Positions 25,837 to 34,629 of a DNA stretch of 64,000 bases are shown here, in pieces. Position 1 is the first letter of the stretch, and the number at the start of each line of letters is the position of its first letter. Where the stretch lies: positions 35,651 through 99,650 of the forward strand of contig CACYYM010000030.1 of the NCBI GenBank assembly GCA_902778625.1, written 5' to 3'. Under the pieces are notes generated by a model. That model was not told the DNA's origin. It searched no databases and saw only the letters and a program-made list of their open reading frames with translations. The DNA is from an uncultured Bacteroidales bacterium. Lineage in GTDB: Bacteria > Bacteroidota > Bacteroidia > Bacteroidales > Bacteroidaceae. The position numbers were made by a program, and so were the translations under genes.

Positions 25837-25908
25837 AAGATAGAAGAAGATAGCTTGGGCTTGCTGAAAGAGTGTTGTCCTCTATCTCCCTCTATCTTCT
25901 TCTATCTT
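25837..25908. repeat. perfect 17-bp inverted repeat from 10-bp tandem words
   Basis: AAGATAGAAGAAGATAG (25837-25853) is repeated inverted at 25892-25908 with a 38-bp spacer. The right arm belongs to a 10-bp tandem array (TCTATCTTCT-like units, 25881-25920). It lies in the 3' region of tonB (minus) and upstream of the prenyl synthase start, and could act as a terminator hairpin for tonB. Confidence 0.7.
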
Positions 25909-25933
25909 CCTTTGTCTTCCTCGGTCAAGTTCT

Positions 25934-26650
25934 TTAGTTCAGGCGGAACATGACAGGCAGTGTGAAGCGTGAACGCACGGGTTTGTTGCCTTGTCGTGCG
26001 GGCTTCCACTTCGGCATCATCTTCACGACGCGCTCTGCTTCCTTGGTGAGGTTGGCGTCAGGAGAACGCATGGTCTTCACGTCCACGATGGAGCCGTCCT
26101 TGTTGACCACGAAGTTCACGATGACACGACCCTGCACGCCTTGTTCCTGGCAGATGCTGGGGTACTTGATGTGTTCGCTGAGCCATTTGAAGCAAGCTTC
26201 GTCGCCGCCGGGGAACTGTGCGTTCTCTTCCACCATTTCGTAGATGCGGTCATCGTCGTCTGCCTCGACTACAGGGCCAACGGGACCTGTCACGACGGCA
26301 GCACTGGGAGCGCCTGTACCTACGACAGCTGTGATGGCTTGGTTCATTTCCTCGGATGTTTCGACTTCTTCCTCGGGAAGTTCGGTGTCGTCCTCAACCT
26401 CGTTGATGAACTCCATTACGGTAGGAGCGGCTGCTGGAGGAGGAGCCACGACTTCCTGTTGCTGAGTGATGGGAATCATGTCCTCTTCCATTCGGTAATC
26501 ATAAATTTTGTCTTCTTCGACCACCTTCACCTCGCGCTGAGTGTACTCGAAGGCGACGAACATAGCAGCGAGTGCCAGCACATAACCAATCAGCATGTTG
26601 GTCGATTTTTGGCCTCTCAGCTCTTCGTTAACTGTCTTGTTAGCTTCCAT
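25934..26650 (-). CDS. tonB: TonB energy transducer
   Basis: 238 residues: one N-terminal TM helix (TNMLIGYVLALAAMFVAF), a Pro/Glu-rich periplasmic linker (PPPAAAPT, EEEVETSEE) and the C-terminal TonB domain (FKWLSEHIKYPSICQEQGVQGRVIVNFVVNKDGSI, VVKMMPKWKPARQGNKPVRSRFTLPVMF). It couples ExbBD to outer-membrane receptors. It is apart from the exb operon but has its own promoter (26694-26701). Confidence 0.95.
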   Translation of the reverse strand: MEANKTVNEELRGQKSTNMLIGYVLALAAMFVAFEYTQREVKVVEEDKIYDYRMEEDMIPITQQQEVVAPPPAAAPTVMEFINEVEDDTELPEEEVETSEEMNQAITAVVGTGAPSAAVVTGPVGPVVEADDDDRIYEMVEENAQFPGGDEACFKWLSEHIKYPSICQEQGVQGRVIVNFVVNKDGSIVDVKTMRSPDANLTKEAERVVKMMPKWKPARQGNKPVRSRFTLPVMFRLN

Positions 26651-26693
26651 GTTATTTTGTTGTTATTGTTGTCGAAATACTTTATTCGTGCCA

Positions 26694-26701
26694 CAAAGAT
26701 A
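26694..26701 (-). promoter_or_regulatory. tonB promoter -7 box
   Basis: TATCTTTG on the minus strand, 43 bp upstream of the tonB ATG. Confidence 0.65.
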
Positions 26702-26931
26702 CATCTTTTTTTTCATATTTGTGCGCACGAGGGGTGTTTTTTTTCTTTTTTAAGTGTTTTTTTGTTTTTCGCGGGTAATTGCAGGTGTAAAAACCCACTT
26801 CTTCCCGACTTGTCATGGTGTTCGTGTATTCTGTGTTTTGCTTTCTTTTTGTCACTTTTGGGTATGGCGAAAAATGGCCCGAAACATTCCGAATTTGGCA
26901 TTTTGGAGTGCTGTGGTTTCAAACGCCGCGT

Positions 26932-27020
26932 GCTGCGTTGGCAATTTCAGCGTGCTGCGTTTGATTTTTAGCCTGCGGAAATTTGTCAACGCGCCATGTC
27001 GAATTTTGTCTAAAAACGCG
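26932..27020. repeat. 22-bp dyad array 4 (4 units)
   Basis: Units start at 26932, 26954, 26976 and 26998 (last unit 23 bp). Cores include CGCCGCGTGCTGCG, CAGCGTGCTG (perfect arms CAGC/GCTG), AGCCTGCGG and GCGCCATGTCG; the linkers carry TTGGCAATTT and AAATTTGTC. A weaker unit may precede at 26910. It lies in the 778-bp gap between divergent tonB and porQ. The rest of that gap (27021-27400) is AT-rich and I see no gene in it. Confidence 0.85.
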
Positions 27021-27410
27021 CAAAAATGACAGATTTTGCTAAGCAGAGTTTGCATTTTGAGGTTTTTTGCTCGTTTTCTCCCTTTGTAATGTGTTGATTG
27101 TCAGCGAAAAGCGTTTTAAGCGCATTTCTTCGAAAAAATGACTCAAACCATACCTGAAACCTTTTTTGGCGTTTCTGAGCAGTTTGCCTGAAATCAGAAA
27201 GTAAGCAAAATGGTTAGAAATGTGACATTGTGTCAAGTTCCGATTTGCTTGGTCTTTTGCACTTGGTTGGACTTCACATCGCCTCGAAGTGCTAAGGTCG
27301 CTCATTTCTTGTGATGACCGAAACTTTAATCCGGTACAATAAAACGGCGTGCGTTTTCGTTTATATTATAAAAAGAGACGAAGAATAATAAACCTTAAAC
27401 TTTTTTTTCG

Positions 27411-27418
27411 TACCTTTG
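27411..27418 (+). promoter_or_regulatory. porQ-cmk-ispH promoter -7 box
   Basis: TACCTTTG, 10 bp before the porQ ATG, preceded by a T-rich stretch; a -33 box is not obvious. The leader would be only a few nucleotides. Confidence 0.6.
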
Positions 27419-27428
27419 CAGTCGATTT

Positions 27429-28433
27429 ATGAACATAAAAACAAAGATACAGCGTTTTCTGCTTCTCCTGACGGGCTTTGGTGTATGCCTCTTTACAACT
27501 GCTCAGGAGAGTGGTAGCGTGTTCAATTTCCTGAACCTGCCTGTCTCGTCGCATTCTACGGCACTTGGCGGCAAGAACATCTCACTGATTGAGGACGACA
27601 TATCCCTCGCCATACAGAACCCCGCTCTGCTCACTGGTGTCAGCGACAAGACGGTCGGCTTCTCCTTTATGACCTACATGCAGGGCTGTAACACAGGTGC
27701 AGCGGCTTATTCCCAGCAAGTGGGGAAGTACGGCAACTGGGGCGTGAATGCGCAGTTCGTGGGTTATGGCAAGACGACCGAAACGCTGCTTACGGGCGAA
27801 GAGGTCGGCTCGTTCAAGCCTCTCGACCTCTGCATCGCAGGACAGTACAGCCACTTGTTGAGCGACCGATGGGCTGGCGGTGTTTCGGCCAAGTTCATCT
27901 ATTCCCACTATGGAGCATACTCCTCAGTCGCCCTGGCTGCTGACCTCGGTTTGAACTACTTCAACGAGGAGACAGACTTCTCGTTCTCTCTTGCAGCGCG
28001 CAATCTCGGCGGACAAGTCAAGGCTTTTGGCAATCAGCACGACCGCCTGCCTGCTGACCTCGAGATGGGCTTTACAAAGTCGCTCGGACATGCTCCCATC
28101 CGCATCTCTGTCACCATGGTCGATATGACTCGGTGGACTTCGGACGACTACTTTACTACTGGCAAAAAGCTCAAGACAGGAAGTATCATCATCAATCACT
28201 TTGTGCTTGGTGCGGAGTGGCTCATTAACAGTAAGTTCTATGTAGGCATGGGCTACAACTTCCGTCGAGGCTACGAGATGACAGCCGCTGGTTCCTCTCA
28301 TGCCGCAGGCCTTTCCTTTGGCGGCGGCGTCAACCTGAAGCGCATCAAGTTCGGCCTTGCTTATGCCAAATATCACGTCAGCGCACCAACGCTGGCTTTC
28401 ACTTTAGCATATAACTTTGAGAAAGAAAGATGA
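27429..28433 (+). CDS. porQ: type IX secretion system protein PorQ
   Basis: 334 residues: signal peptide ([26 protein letters not shown]), then the FadL-like PorV/PorQ barrel fold ([34 protein letters not shown], and a run of amphipathic strands to [12 protein letters not shown]). In T9SS the PorQ barrel anchors PorZ in the outer-membrane attachment complex. Identity as PorQ rather than PorV rests on the N-terminal pattern and on the cmk-ispH neighbours seen elsewhere in Bacteroidetes. It overlaps cmk by 4 bp. Confidence 0.85.
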   Translation: MNIKTKIQRFLLLLTGFGVCLFTTAQESGSVFNFLNLPVSSHSTALGGKNISLIEDDISLAIQNPALLTGVSDKTVGFSFMTYMQGCNTGAAAYSQQVGKYGNWGVNAQFVGYGKTTETLLTGEEVGSFKPLDLCIAGQYSHLLSDRWAGGVSAKFIYSHYGAYSSVALAADLGLNYFNEETDFSFSLAARNLGGQVKAFGNQHDRLPADLEMGFTKSLGHAPIRISVTMVDMTRWTSDDYFTTGKKLKTGSIIINHFVLGAEWLINSKFYVGMGYNFRRGYEMTAAGSSHAAGLSFGGGVNLKRIKFGLAYAKYHVSAPTLAFTLAYNFEKER

Positions 28434-29119
28434 AACTGATAACAATTGCAATCGACGGCCACTCCTCTTGTGGCAAAAGCACAATGGCGAAAGACCTCGC
28501 TAAAGAGATTGGCTACATCTATATCGATACGGGCGCAATGTATCGGGCTGTCACCCTCTTTGCCTTGCAGAATGGTTTGATAACCGAGGACGGCATCAAC
28601 GAGGAAGCTTTGCGTGAACATATGTCCGACATCATGATAACCTTCCAGCTCAATGAAGAGACTGGGCGCCCCGATACCTACCTCAATGGTGTTTGCGTGG
28701 AGCGCGAGATTCGCACAATGGAAGTCTCGAAGTGGGTCAGCCCCATTGCCACTCTGGGTTTTGTCCGTGAAGCGATGGTTGACTTGCAGCGCCTCATGGG
28801 CGAGGCAAAGGGCGTCATCATGGATGGTCGCGACATTGGGACAGTTGTCTTCCCTGATGCTGAACTTAAGGTCTTTGTTACGGCAAGTGCTGATGTGCGT
28901 GCCCAGCGTCGATATGATGAGCTGAAGGCAAAGGGGGAAGACTGCTCTTTCGAGGAGATTCGCGCCAATGTCATAGAGCGCGACCGCATCGACTCCACCC
29001 GAGCCATCAGCCCGCTTCGCCAGGCAGAGGACGCCATCGTGCTCGACAATAGCAACCTCACCATTCCAGAGCAAAAGGCGTGGCTTCTGGAACAGTACTA
29101 CAGAGTGGCTTCTGAATGA
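28430..29119 (+). CDS. cmk: cytidylate kinase
   Basis: 229 residues: P-loop [67 protein letters not shown] and [29 protein letters not shown], which is standard for Cmk. It phosphorylates CMP/dCMP. 4-bp overlaps on both sides make porQ-cmk-ispH a coupled operon. Confidence 0.97.
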   Translation: MKLITIAIDGHSSCGKSTMAKDLAKEIGYIYIDTGAMYRAVTLFALQNGLITEDGINEEALREHMSDIMITFQLNEETGRPDTYLNGVCVEREIRTMEVSKWVSPIATLGFVREAMVDLQRLMGEAKGVIMDGRDIGTVVFPDAELKVFVTASADVRAQRRYDELKAKGEDCSFEEIRANVIERDRIDSTRAISPLRQAEDAIVLDNSNLTIPEQKAWLLEQYYRVASE

Positions 29120-29988
29120 AGATAGAAATCGACCAGGGCTCTGGCTTTTGCTTTGGTGTGACACGCGCCATTGGCAAGGCGGAAGAGGAACTTGCCAAAG
29201 AGGAGCAGTTGTATTGCCTTGGCGATATCGTCCATAATGGCAAGGAATGCGACCGGCTTCAGCAACTTGGGCTTGTTACAATTAATCATGAGCAACTTCG
29301 CGACATTCATGATGCCAAGGTGCTGCTCCGTGCTCACGGTGAACCGCCTTCAACTTATGCTCTCGCAGATGACCAATGCATCAACCTGATTGATGCCACT
29401 TGCCCTGTGGTACTACACCTTCAGGAGCGCATCAAGAAGGAGTATGACGCTGATACTGAGCACAAAAAGCAGATTGTCATCTTCGGTAAGAATGGTCACG
29501 CAGAGGTGATTGGCTTGGTGGGACAGACGGAAGAGACTGCCATCATCATCGAGTCGGCTGAAGACGTCAAAAAGCTCGACTTCAATCGCGACATCTGTCT
29601 TTATTCCCAAACAACTATGCCGCTTGACGAGTTCCGCAAGATTGTCGACTATGTTCAGCAGCATATCAGTCCAGAAGCGACCTTCACCTACTATGACACC
29701 ATTTGTCGACAAGTGGCAAACCGCATGCCCAACATTCGCAACTTTGCTCTTCGGCATGATGTGGTGCTCTTTGTATGCGGCAAGAAGAGCAGTAACGGGC
29801 GCGTGCTCTTCAATGAATGCCGTGAGGCCAATCCTCGTTCCTACATGATAGATACTGCCAGCGAGATTGATATTCGCTGGTTGCAAGGTTGTGAGTCGAT
29901 AGGCATTTGTGGGGCAACAAGCACGCCGAAGTGGCTAATGGAGGAGTGCAAAGTACGCATCGAGGAGCTGCTTGGCTGCCACAAATGA
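29116..29988 (+). CDS. ispH: 4-hydroxy-3-methylbut-2-enyl diphosphate reductase
   Basis: 290 residues with the three iron-sulphur cysteines Cys-12 (GFCFGV), Cys-96 (DATCPVV) and Cys-265 (GICGATSTP), plus LRAHGEPP. This is the last step of the MEP isoprenoid pathway, making IPP and DMAPP. The 3' end overlaps the convergent meaB gene by 54 bp. Confidence 0.97.
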   Translation: MKIEIDQGSGFCFGVTRAIGKAEEELAKEEQLYCLGDIVHNGKECDRLQQLGLVTINHEQLRDIHDAKVLLRAHGEPPSTYALADDQCINLIDATCPVVLHLQERIKKEYDADTEHKKQIVIFGKNGHAEVIGLVGQTEETAIIIESAEDVKKLDFNRDICLYSQTTMPLDEFRKIVDYVQQHISPEATFTYYDTICRQVANRMPNIRNFALRHDVVLFVCGKKSSNGRVLFNECREANPRSYMIDTASEIDIRWLQGCESIGICGATSTPKWLMEECKVRIEELLGCHK

Positions 29989-31032
29989 TGTCCTCTCGCC
30001 ATTAAGAACCCCTTGCTCGGCGGCTTGAAGCATGTCGGCAATGGTGGGGTTGTGGTAGAAGTTTCCCATCAGTTGCTCGTTAATGCTTTCATACATCCAG
30101 TACTTTGCCTGCTCGGCCCTGCGATAGTCGAAGTATCCACTCTTCTTTACAAAGTCGAGGTAGCTGTAAACCATGTCCCAAACTTCCTTGATTCCGTAGC
30201 CGTAGAAGCCGCTATAAGTGAGGACTTGTGGTGCCCAGCCGCTTTCGGGAAGCGGGAAGAGCTGGAGGGCATTGCGGAAGTGGGTGGCTGCAAGTTGGCA
30301 CTTGTCCACATTGTTTCCATCACATTTATTGATGATGATGCCGTCGGCCATTTCCATGATGCCTCGCTTGATGCCTTGAAGCTCGTCGCCAGTGCCGGCA
30401 AGTTGGATGAGGAGGAAGAAGTCGACCATCGAGTGACAGGCGGTCTCGCTTTGTCCCACGCCAACAGTCTCGACAAAAATCTTGTCGAACCCTGCCGCTT
30501 CACAAAGGATGATGGTCTCGCGTGTCTTGCGTGCCACACCGCCCAGGCTGCCTGCAGAGGGGCTGGGGCGAATGAAGGAGTCGGGGTGGACGCTGAGCTT
30601 CTCCATGCGAGTCTTGTCGCCCAGAATGCTTCCCTTTGTTCTTTCGCTCGAAGGGTCGATGGCGAGAACTGCAAGCCTGCCGCCATATTCCTTGAGGACA
30701 TGAATGCCAAACTCGTCGATACTGGTACTCTTGCCTGCACCAGGAACACCGCTAATGCCAATGCGAACACTGTTGCCGGAGTGTGGCAAGCACTTCTCGA
30801 TGACTTCCTGAGCGATGGCTTGGTGCTCGGGAATGGTGCTCTCTACAAGTGTGACGGCTTGTCCCAGAATGGTAATGTTGCCTTTCAGGATGCCTTCCAC
30901 ATAGTCGCTGGCCGTGAGGTGACGGCGGGCAAAGCGCTGCCTGTTGAGGTGTGGGTTGACAGACGAGACAGGAGCCACACCGCTATTCACGGTCAGGCCT
31001 GCATATTCGGGATTATTCTCGGGATGTTCCAT
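29935..31032 (-). CDS. meaB: MeaB/ArgK-type methylmalonyl-CoA mutase GTPase chaperone
   Basis: 365 residues, SIMIBI G3E GTPase: P-loop GVPGAGKST at 95-103, LAVLAIDPSSERTKGSILGDKTRM, FVETVGVGQSE, INKCDGNN. It protects and reloads B12-dependent methylmalonyl-CoA mutase. The mutase genes are not in this window. The C-terminus runs 54 bp into convergent ispH. Upstream is a heptad array rather than a visible promoter box. Confidence 0.94.
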   Translation of the reverse strand: MEHPENNPEYAGLTVNSGVAPVSSVNPHLNRQRFARRHLTASDYVEGILKGNITILGQAVTLVESTIPEHQAIAQEVIEKCLPHSGNSVRIGISGVPGAGKSTSIDEFGIHVLKEYGGRLAVLAIDPSSERTKGSILGDKTRMEKLSVHPDSFIRPSPSAGSLGGVARKTRETIILCEAAGFDKIFVETVGVGQSETACHSMVDFFLLIQLAGTGDELQGIKRGIMEMADGIIINKCDGNNVDKCQLAATHFRNALQLFPLPESGWAPQVLTYSGFYGYGIKEVWDMVYSYLDFVKKSGYFDYRRAEQAKYWMYESINEQLMGNFYHNPTIADMLQAAEQGVLNGERTSFVAAKQLLDAYFALLH

Positions 31033-31050
31033 TTCAGTCCTTAGTTATGA

Positions 31051-31095
31051 GTCCATAGTTCATAGTCCATAGTCCATAGTTCATAGTCCATAGTC
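31051..31095. repeat. heptad array between DUF1573 gene and meaB
   Basis: Six 7-bp units GTCCATA / GTTCATA plus a partial one fill most of the 64-bp gap between the DUF1573 stop and the meaB start. The same words recur at 32227-32304. Confidence 0.85.
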
Positions 31096-31096
31096 T

Positions 31097-32188
31097 TCAT
31101 TCCTGGGCGATGTCCACATTGATGTATTGCTTCGCTTGTCGGGGAGCGTCTGTGATGAGCATGACTCGCATGCGGCCTTTGCTCTTTTTAAGGTATCGGG
31201 CAGAGACACTGATCTTCAGCTTTGTGCTTTTGCCAGGGCGAATGGTGCTCTTGGCGACGCTGACACTGATGGCTTTGTTGAAGACTTGTACCTGATGGAT
31301 GTGCAGGTCGCTCTTGCCTGTATTGGTGAGGAGGATGGTGCGGCTGATTTCCTTCTTGCCATTCATCTCTCCCATGTCGACAGATGACTCGCTTATTGCA
31401 AGCTCGGGAGCCATTGCCAGAGCCTCGTCGCTCATGTCGGCAAAGCTGGGCAGGAGGATGGCCGAGACGAGTATCTCGTTTGTCTCGCCTATCTTGTCGC
31501 CCATGTAGCGCGAAAGGTAAATGCTTGTCTGGTTGAGTCCCAATGTGCTGAGTTTCTCGCTATCGAGTGTCAGGCGGATTGTGCCAGCTTTTCCTGCGGG
31601 AATGTCTTCTGGCAAGTACTCTGCCGAGAGGTAAGGGGGCAGGTGCATCAGTTCGGGGCGGAAGGCTGTACGGTCTGAGTTAAGGAGGCGAAGTTCTGCC
31701 GTGGGGTGGTCGCCTCGATTGACATCTTCGAACTCCACGGTGTTTGTCACGAGCCTCACATTACCGAGGTCGATGGGGAATTCTGCGCTGTAGTCATGCA
31801 CTTCAGTCACAACAGTTCCCTGGATGGCAACATAGGAAGGCTTGTCCGAGGCATTGGTCAGCACCTCGACTTCCTTGTAGAAGGAGCCCAGCAGTTTGGC
31901 GTCGAAGGTGAGGCTTATCTCGCCACGAGAGCCTGCGGCAACTGGAGTTTGTGGGAACACCACATCGAGGCAGCCGCACGAGGCCTTGGCCTCCTTGATG
32001 ATGAGCGGCTTGTCGCCCTTGTTGGTGAAGCCGAGGCTGAAGTGTCGGGGCACTTGGAACTCCACTTCGCCCACCTTTTTGATGTCTGTGTCGGGCACAA
32101 AGCGGGGCTGGGCCCAAATCATTGAACATTGAACATTGAACATTGAATAGGCTGCGAGGAGAATGATGAGAGTTATATGTCGTTTCAT
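31097..32188 (-). CDS. DUF1573-containing exported protein
   Basis: 363 residues: signal peptide, then a DUF1573 immunoglobulin-like domain (GEVEFQVPRHFSLGFTNKGDKPLIIKEAKASCGCLDVVFP, ISLTFDAKLLGSFYKEVEVLTN) and a second related region (SVDMGEMNGKKEISRTILLTNTGKSDLHIHQVQ). The CGC pair is typical of DUF1573. The function is unknown; it is common on the Bacteroidetes envelope. Part of the signal peptide (SMFNVQCSMI) is encoded by four 7-bp units at 32121-32148. Confidence 0.85.
   Translation of the reverse strand: MKRHITLIILLAAYSMFNVQCSMIWAQPRFVPDTDIKKVGEVEFQVPRHFSLGFTNKGDKPLIIKEAKASCGCLDVVFPQTPVAAGSRGEISLTFDAKLLGSFYKEVEVLTNASDKPSYVAIQGTVVTEVHDYSAEFPIDLGNVRLVTNTVEFEDVNRGDHPTAELRLLNSDRTAFRPELMHLPPYLSAEYLPEDIPAGKAGTIRLTLDSEKLSTLGLNQTSIYLSRYMGDKIGETNEILVSAILLPSFADMSDEALAMAPELAISESSVDMGEMNGKKEISRTILLTNTGKSDLHIHQVQVFNKAISVSVAKSTIRPGKSTKLKISVSARYLKKSKGRMRVMLITDAPRQAKQYINVDIAQE
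32121..32148. repeat. heptad array encoding DUF1573 signal peptide
   Basis: ATTGAAC x3 plus ATTGAAT; on the coding strand it gives AYSMFNVQCSMI, the c-region of the signal peptide. Confidence 0.85.
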
Positions 32189-32209
32189 GTATTATCGCAT
32201 TTTACCGTG

Positions 32210-32217
32210 CAAAGGTA
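32210..32217 (-). promoter_or_regulatory. DUF1573 gene promoter -7 box
   Basis: TACCTTTG on the minus strand, 22 bp before the ATG. The place of the -33 box falls inside the heptad array 32227-32254. Confidence 0.65.
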
Positions 32218-32226
32218 CAAAAAAAA

Positions 32227-32304
32227 GTTCATAGTTCATAGTCCATAGTCCATAATTATTTTATATCTTTGCAACAACTATGAACTATGAACTATGAACT
32301 ATGG
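32227..32304. repeat. inverted pair of heptad arrays around a divergent promoter
   Basis: Left arm 32227-32254: GTTCATA x2, GTCCATA x2. Right arm 32277-32304: ACTATGA x3, ACTATGG. The arms are almost perfectly complementary over 28 bp and enclose a 22-bp loop holding the plus-strand -7 box. The right arm forms the 5' leader and start codon of the plus-strand gene; the left arm covers the -33 positions of both divergent promoters. Confidence 0.88.
32264..32271 (+). promoter_or_regulatory. promoter -7 box of the GT-C-like gene
   Basis: TATCTTTG between the two heptad arms, 22 bp before the chosen ATG. Confidence 0.7.
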
Positions 32305-33814
32305 ACTAAAAGGAAGGCTTTTCCTCCCCCTCTTTGCTGTGCTTCTCATCACCTTGTTCAGCACCTGCTCGTTCCTTTACCCGCTCAATCCGTGGGACGA
32401 CGCCAATGTCTATATGACAATAGGCAATGCCATGCTCGCAGGCAAGGAACTTTATGTTGACATCTTCGACCACAAGGGCCCTGTGCTCTTCTTCCTCCAC
32501 GAGTGGGCAGCCATGCTTTCGAGGAGCAGTTTCGTGGGCATTTACCTCATCGAGATTGTCTGCTGCTATTTCTTCCTGCTCTATTCTTTGAAGATGATGA
32601 GGCTCTTCACCGCTTCCACCCTGACAATTCCTTTGACTTGTCTTCTTGGCATCCTGACCTATTCCTCGGATTTCTTCAGTTATGGCGACAGTGTGGAAGA
32701 GTTCGCCCTTCCCATCTTTGCCCATAGCCTGTACCTCATGCTGAAGTTTGTCAGGGATCGGGAAGTGCCCTCTCGCTTCCAGTCGCTAGTGATGGGTCTG
32801 GGAGTCGCCTTGCTTTTCTGGATGAAGTTCAACCTCCTGTTCTTCTATGTTGGAGGCCTCCTGGTGGTTGCAGTTATTGCATGGAAACGCAAGCAGATGA
32901 AGGAGCTCGGGTCGGTTGTTCTGTGGGCATTCCTGGGCTTCTTGGCAGTTACGGCTGGGGTGCTTGCCTACTTCGCCCTTCATGGCACACTGGCGGCGCT
33001 TTGGGAGGCCTACTTCATGGTCAATATCTTCCATTATCATGGTGTCGGCACAAATGGTGAGCCGCCTTTCTGGTGGTTCAAGCTTGTGAAGCTCGGCATC
33101 TGGGCAGTCCTGATGATTCCGGTCTTCTTCCTCAAGGTGAGCAGGGAGGTGAAGTGGCTCGTCTTCGGCACTTACGGCATCCTCGTGCTCTCGTTTGCCA
33201 CCCTGACGGTCCAGTTCTACTACTTCCTCACGCTCTTCCCCTTCTTCGCGCTTGCTGTCAGGCTCAGAGTCCCTAAATTCCTGAAAAACCTGAAGGTCCT
33301 CAAAGTCATCATCCCCATCATCACCCTCCTTGCCACCGCCACCAACTGGAATGTCGTGACGCTGGTGAATGGCACTTTCCCCACAAGTGTGCTCGAGATG
33401 GCCCGCATCATCAACCAGAACGAGACGGAGGACAGTGAGGTCCTGACTTTCAGCTCCTACGACACGGGCATCTACCAGCACACGCGCCACCTGCCGCCCA
33501 ACCGCAACTACTTCCTTTCCTCCATCCTCGACCCGGAGATAAAGCGCGAGCAAGCCGAGTGGGTCAACTCGGGGAAGGTCAGGTACTTGGTGCGCGAAAT
33601 AGGCGCCATCAACACTTGCCACGAGTACTATGAGGCACCCATCCCTGCCAACTACCGGCTCATCTTCGACCAGGAAGAGCTCTTCCGCTACCGCTTTATC
33701 TGGCAGCCGCTGAGCTACCTCTGGAACCTCACCTGGCCGCGACCTCTGCTCCGCCACTTCATGGAGCCCGTCACTGCCAATCAGAAGATGCAGGTCTACG
33801 AAAGACAGCCATAA
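32294..33814 (+). CDS. polytopic membrane protein, GT-C glycosyltransferase-like
   Basis: 506 residues, about ten TM helices from residue 9 to 345, then a soluble C-terminal domain. An acidic NPWDDANVY lies in the first external loop, where GT-C enzymes keep their catalytic Asp. FFSYGDSVEEFALP follows. It probably transfers a sugar from a polyprenyl-phosphate donor, and the nearby GT2 and GtrA genes make such donors. The start is in a heptad array with an ATG every 7 bp (32280, 32287, 32294); only the last is in frame. Confidence 0.72.
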   Translation: MNYGLKGRLFLPLFAVLLITLFSTCSFLYPLNPWDDANVYMTIGNAMLAGKELYVDIFDHKGPVLFFLHEWAAMLSRSSFVGIYLIEIVCCYFFLLYSLKMMRLFTASTLTIPLTCLLGILTYSSDFFSYGDSVEEFALPIFAHSLYLMLKFVRDREVPSRFQSLVMGLGVALLFWMKFNLLFFYVGGLLVVAVIAWKRKQMKELGSVVLWAFLGFLAVTAGVLAYFALHGTLAALWEAYFMVNIFHYHGVGTNGEPPFWWFKLVKLGIWAVLMIPVFFLKVSREVKWLVFGTYGILVLSFATLTVQFYYFLTLFPFFALAVRLRVPKFLKNLKVLKVIIPIITLLATATNWNVVTLVNGTFPTSVLEMARIINQNETEDSEVLTFSSYDTGIYQHTRHLPPNRNYFLSSILDPEIKREQAEWVNSGKVRYLVREIGAINTCHEYYEAPIPANYRLIFDQEELFRYRFIWQPLSYLWNLTWPRPLLRHFMEPVTANQKMQVYERQP

Positions 33815-33879
33815 AGTCGGCTCCCGATAATCTCGGAAATTTCTTGACAAAAAATCCGACAGAAAATGCGAAGTCTGTC

Positions 33880-33989
33880 AACTCGACATGGACGGATTTC
33901 AAACGCCGCACGCGGAAATGGTCAACGCCGCACGCGGAGTTTGTAATTTCCCTGTGTCGTGTTGACTGATTTGGCACGTCGAATTCGTT
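33880..33989. repeat. 22-bp dyad array 5 (5 units)
   Basis: Units start at 33880, 33902, 33924, 33946 and 33968, all exactly 22 bp. Two central units have the CGCCGCACGCGG core; the flanking ones are diverged (CGACATGGACG, CCTGTGTCG, GGCACGTCG). It lies between convergent genes. The remainder of the gap (33990-34190) holds no gene I can support. Confidence 0.85.
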
Positions 33990-34194
33990 GCTTTTCTTTG
34001 CGAAAGTTATCGGACAGGCAGCTTTTACTTGTGCTTTCTTTGCGCTGCTTCGAATGACAAGCCCTTGCAAAAGTCCATTTATAAAAGGAAACTCGATTTA
34101 AGGCCTTATTTTGCGTTTGGGGGTAGAAAAATGCCACAGAAACAAAAAAGGCCGTCTGTGAGGGCAGCCTGAGGAAGAATATTTACAAATTCAT

Positions 34195-34629
34195 TTATGA
34201 TTGTTGTTTCTCTCGCTTCTTTTTGGTGTACTTCACTACGGTACGGATGACGAGGTAGTTGGTGACGGCCGAGATGACGGCCATGGGGATGTAGGCGATG
34301 GAATCCTTCAGTCCCATCACTTCAACAAAGAGCAGCATCAGTCCCATCCTCACGACAAAGAGGTTGAACATGTGGGCGCCAATAATGCCGACAAGGTTCA
34401 GTACGGAGGACTCTGTCTGGAAAGTCCAATAGACGGTCAGCAAGTAGTTGACGCAAAGTGAGATGAGATAACCGGAAACGAGTGCCACCTGATAGGGCGC
34501 GAAGAGGCGCACGACGTAGAAGATGGCTGCGTCGATCATGGCGCAGGTGCCCCCTACAATGCAGAAGCGGATGAATTGTCGCGTCTCTTTGTGGCCCAGG
34601 AGTTCCTTTATCTTATCTCCAATCTTCAT
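34195..34629 (-). CDS. GtrA-family membrane protein
   Basis: 144 residues, four TM helices, GtrA fold: FIRFCIVGGTCAMIDAAIFYVV, GYLISLCVNYLLTVYWTFQ, FNLFVVRMGLMLLFVEV, AVISAVTNYLVIRTVVKY. GtrA proteins are thought to flip polyprenyl-phosphate sugars. Its start overlaps the GT2 stop by 4 bp, so both act together. Confidence 0.93.
   Translation of the reverse strand: MKIGDKIKELLGHKETRQFIRFCIVGGTCAMIDAAIFYVVRLFAPYQVALVSGYLISLCVNYLLTVYWTFQTESSVLNLVGIIGAHMFNLFVVRMGLMLLFVEVMGLKDSIAYIPMAVISAVTNYLVIRTVVKYTKKKREKQQS

Noticed and set aside
30013..31044. 343-codon plus-strand ORF opposite meaB
   Set aside because: Shadow of meaB in a GC-rich reading frame; the MeaB motifs are unambiguous.
32786..33850. 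354-codon minus-strand ORF opposite the GT-C-like gene
   Set aside because: Highly charged, unstructured shadow; the plus strand encodes clear transmembrane helices and has a promoter.
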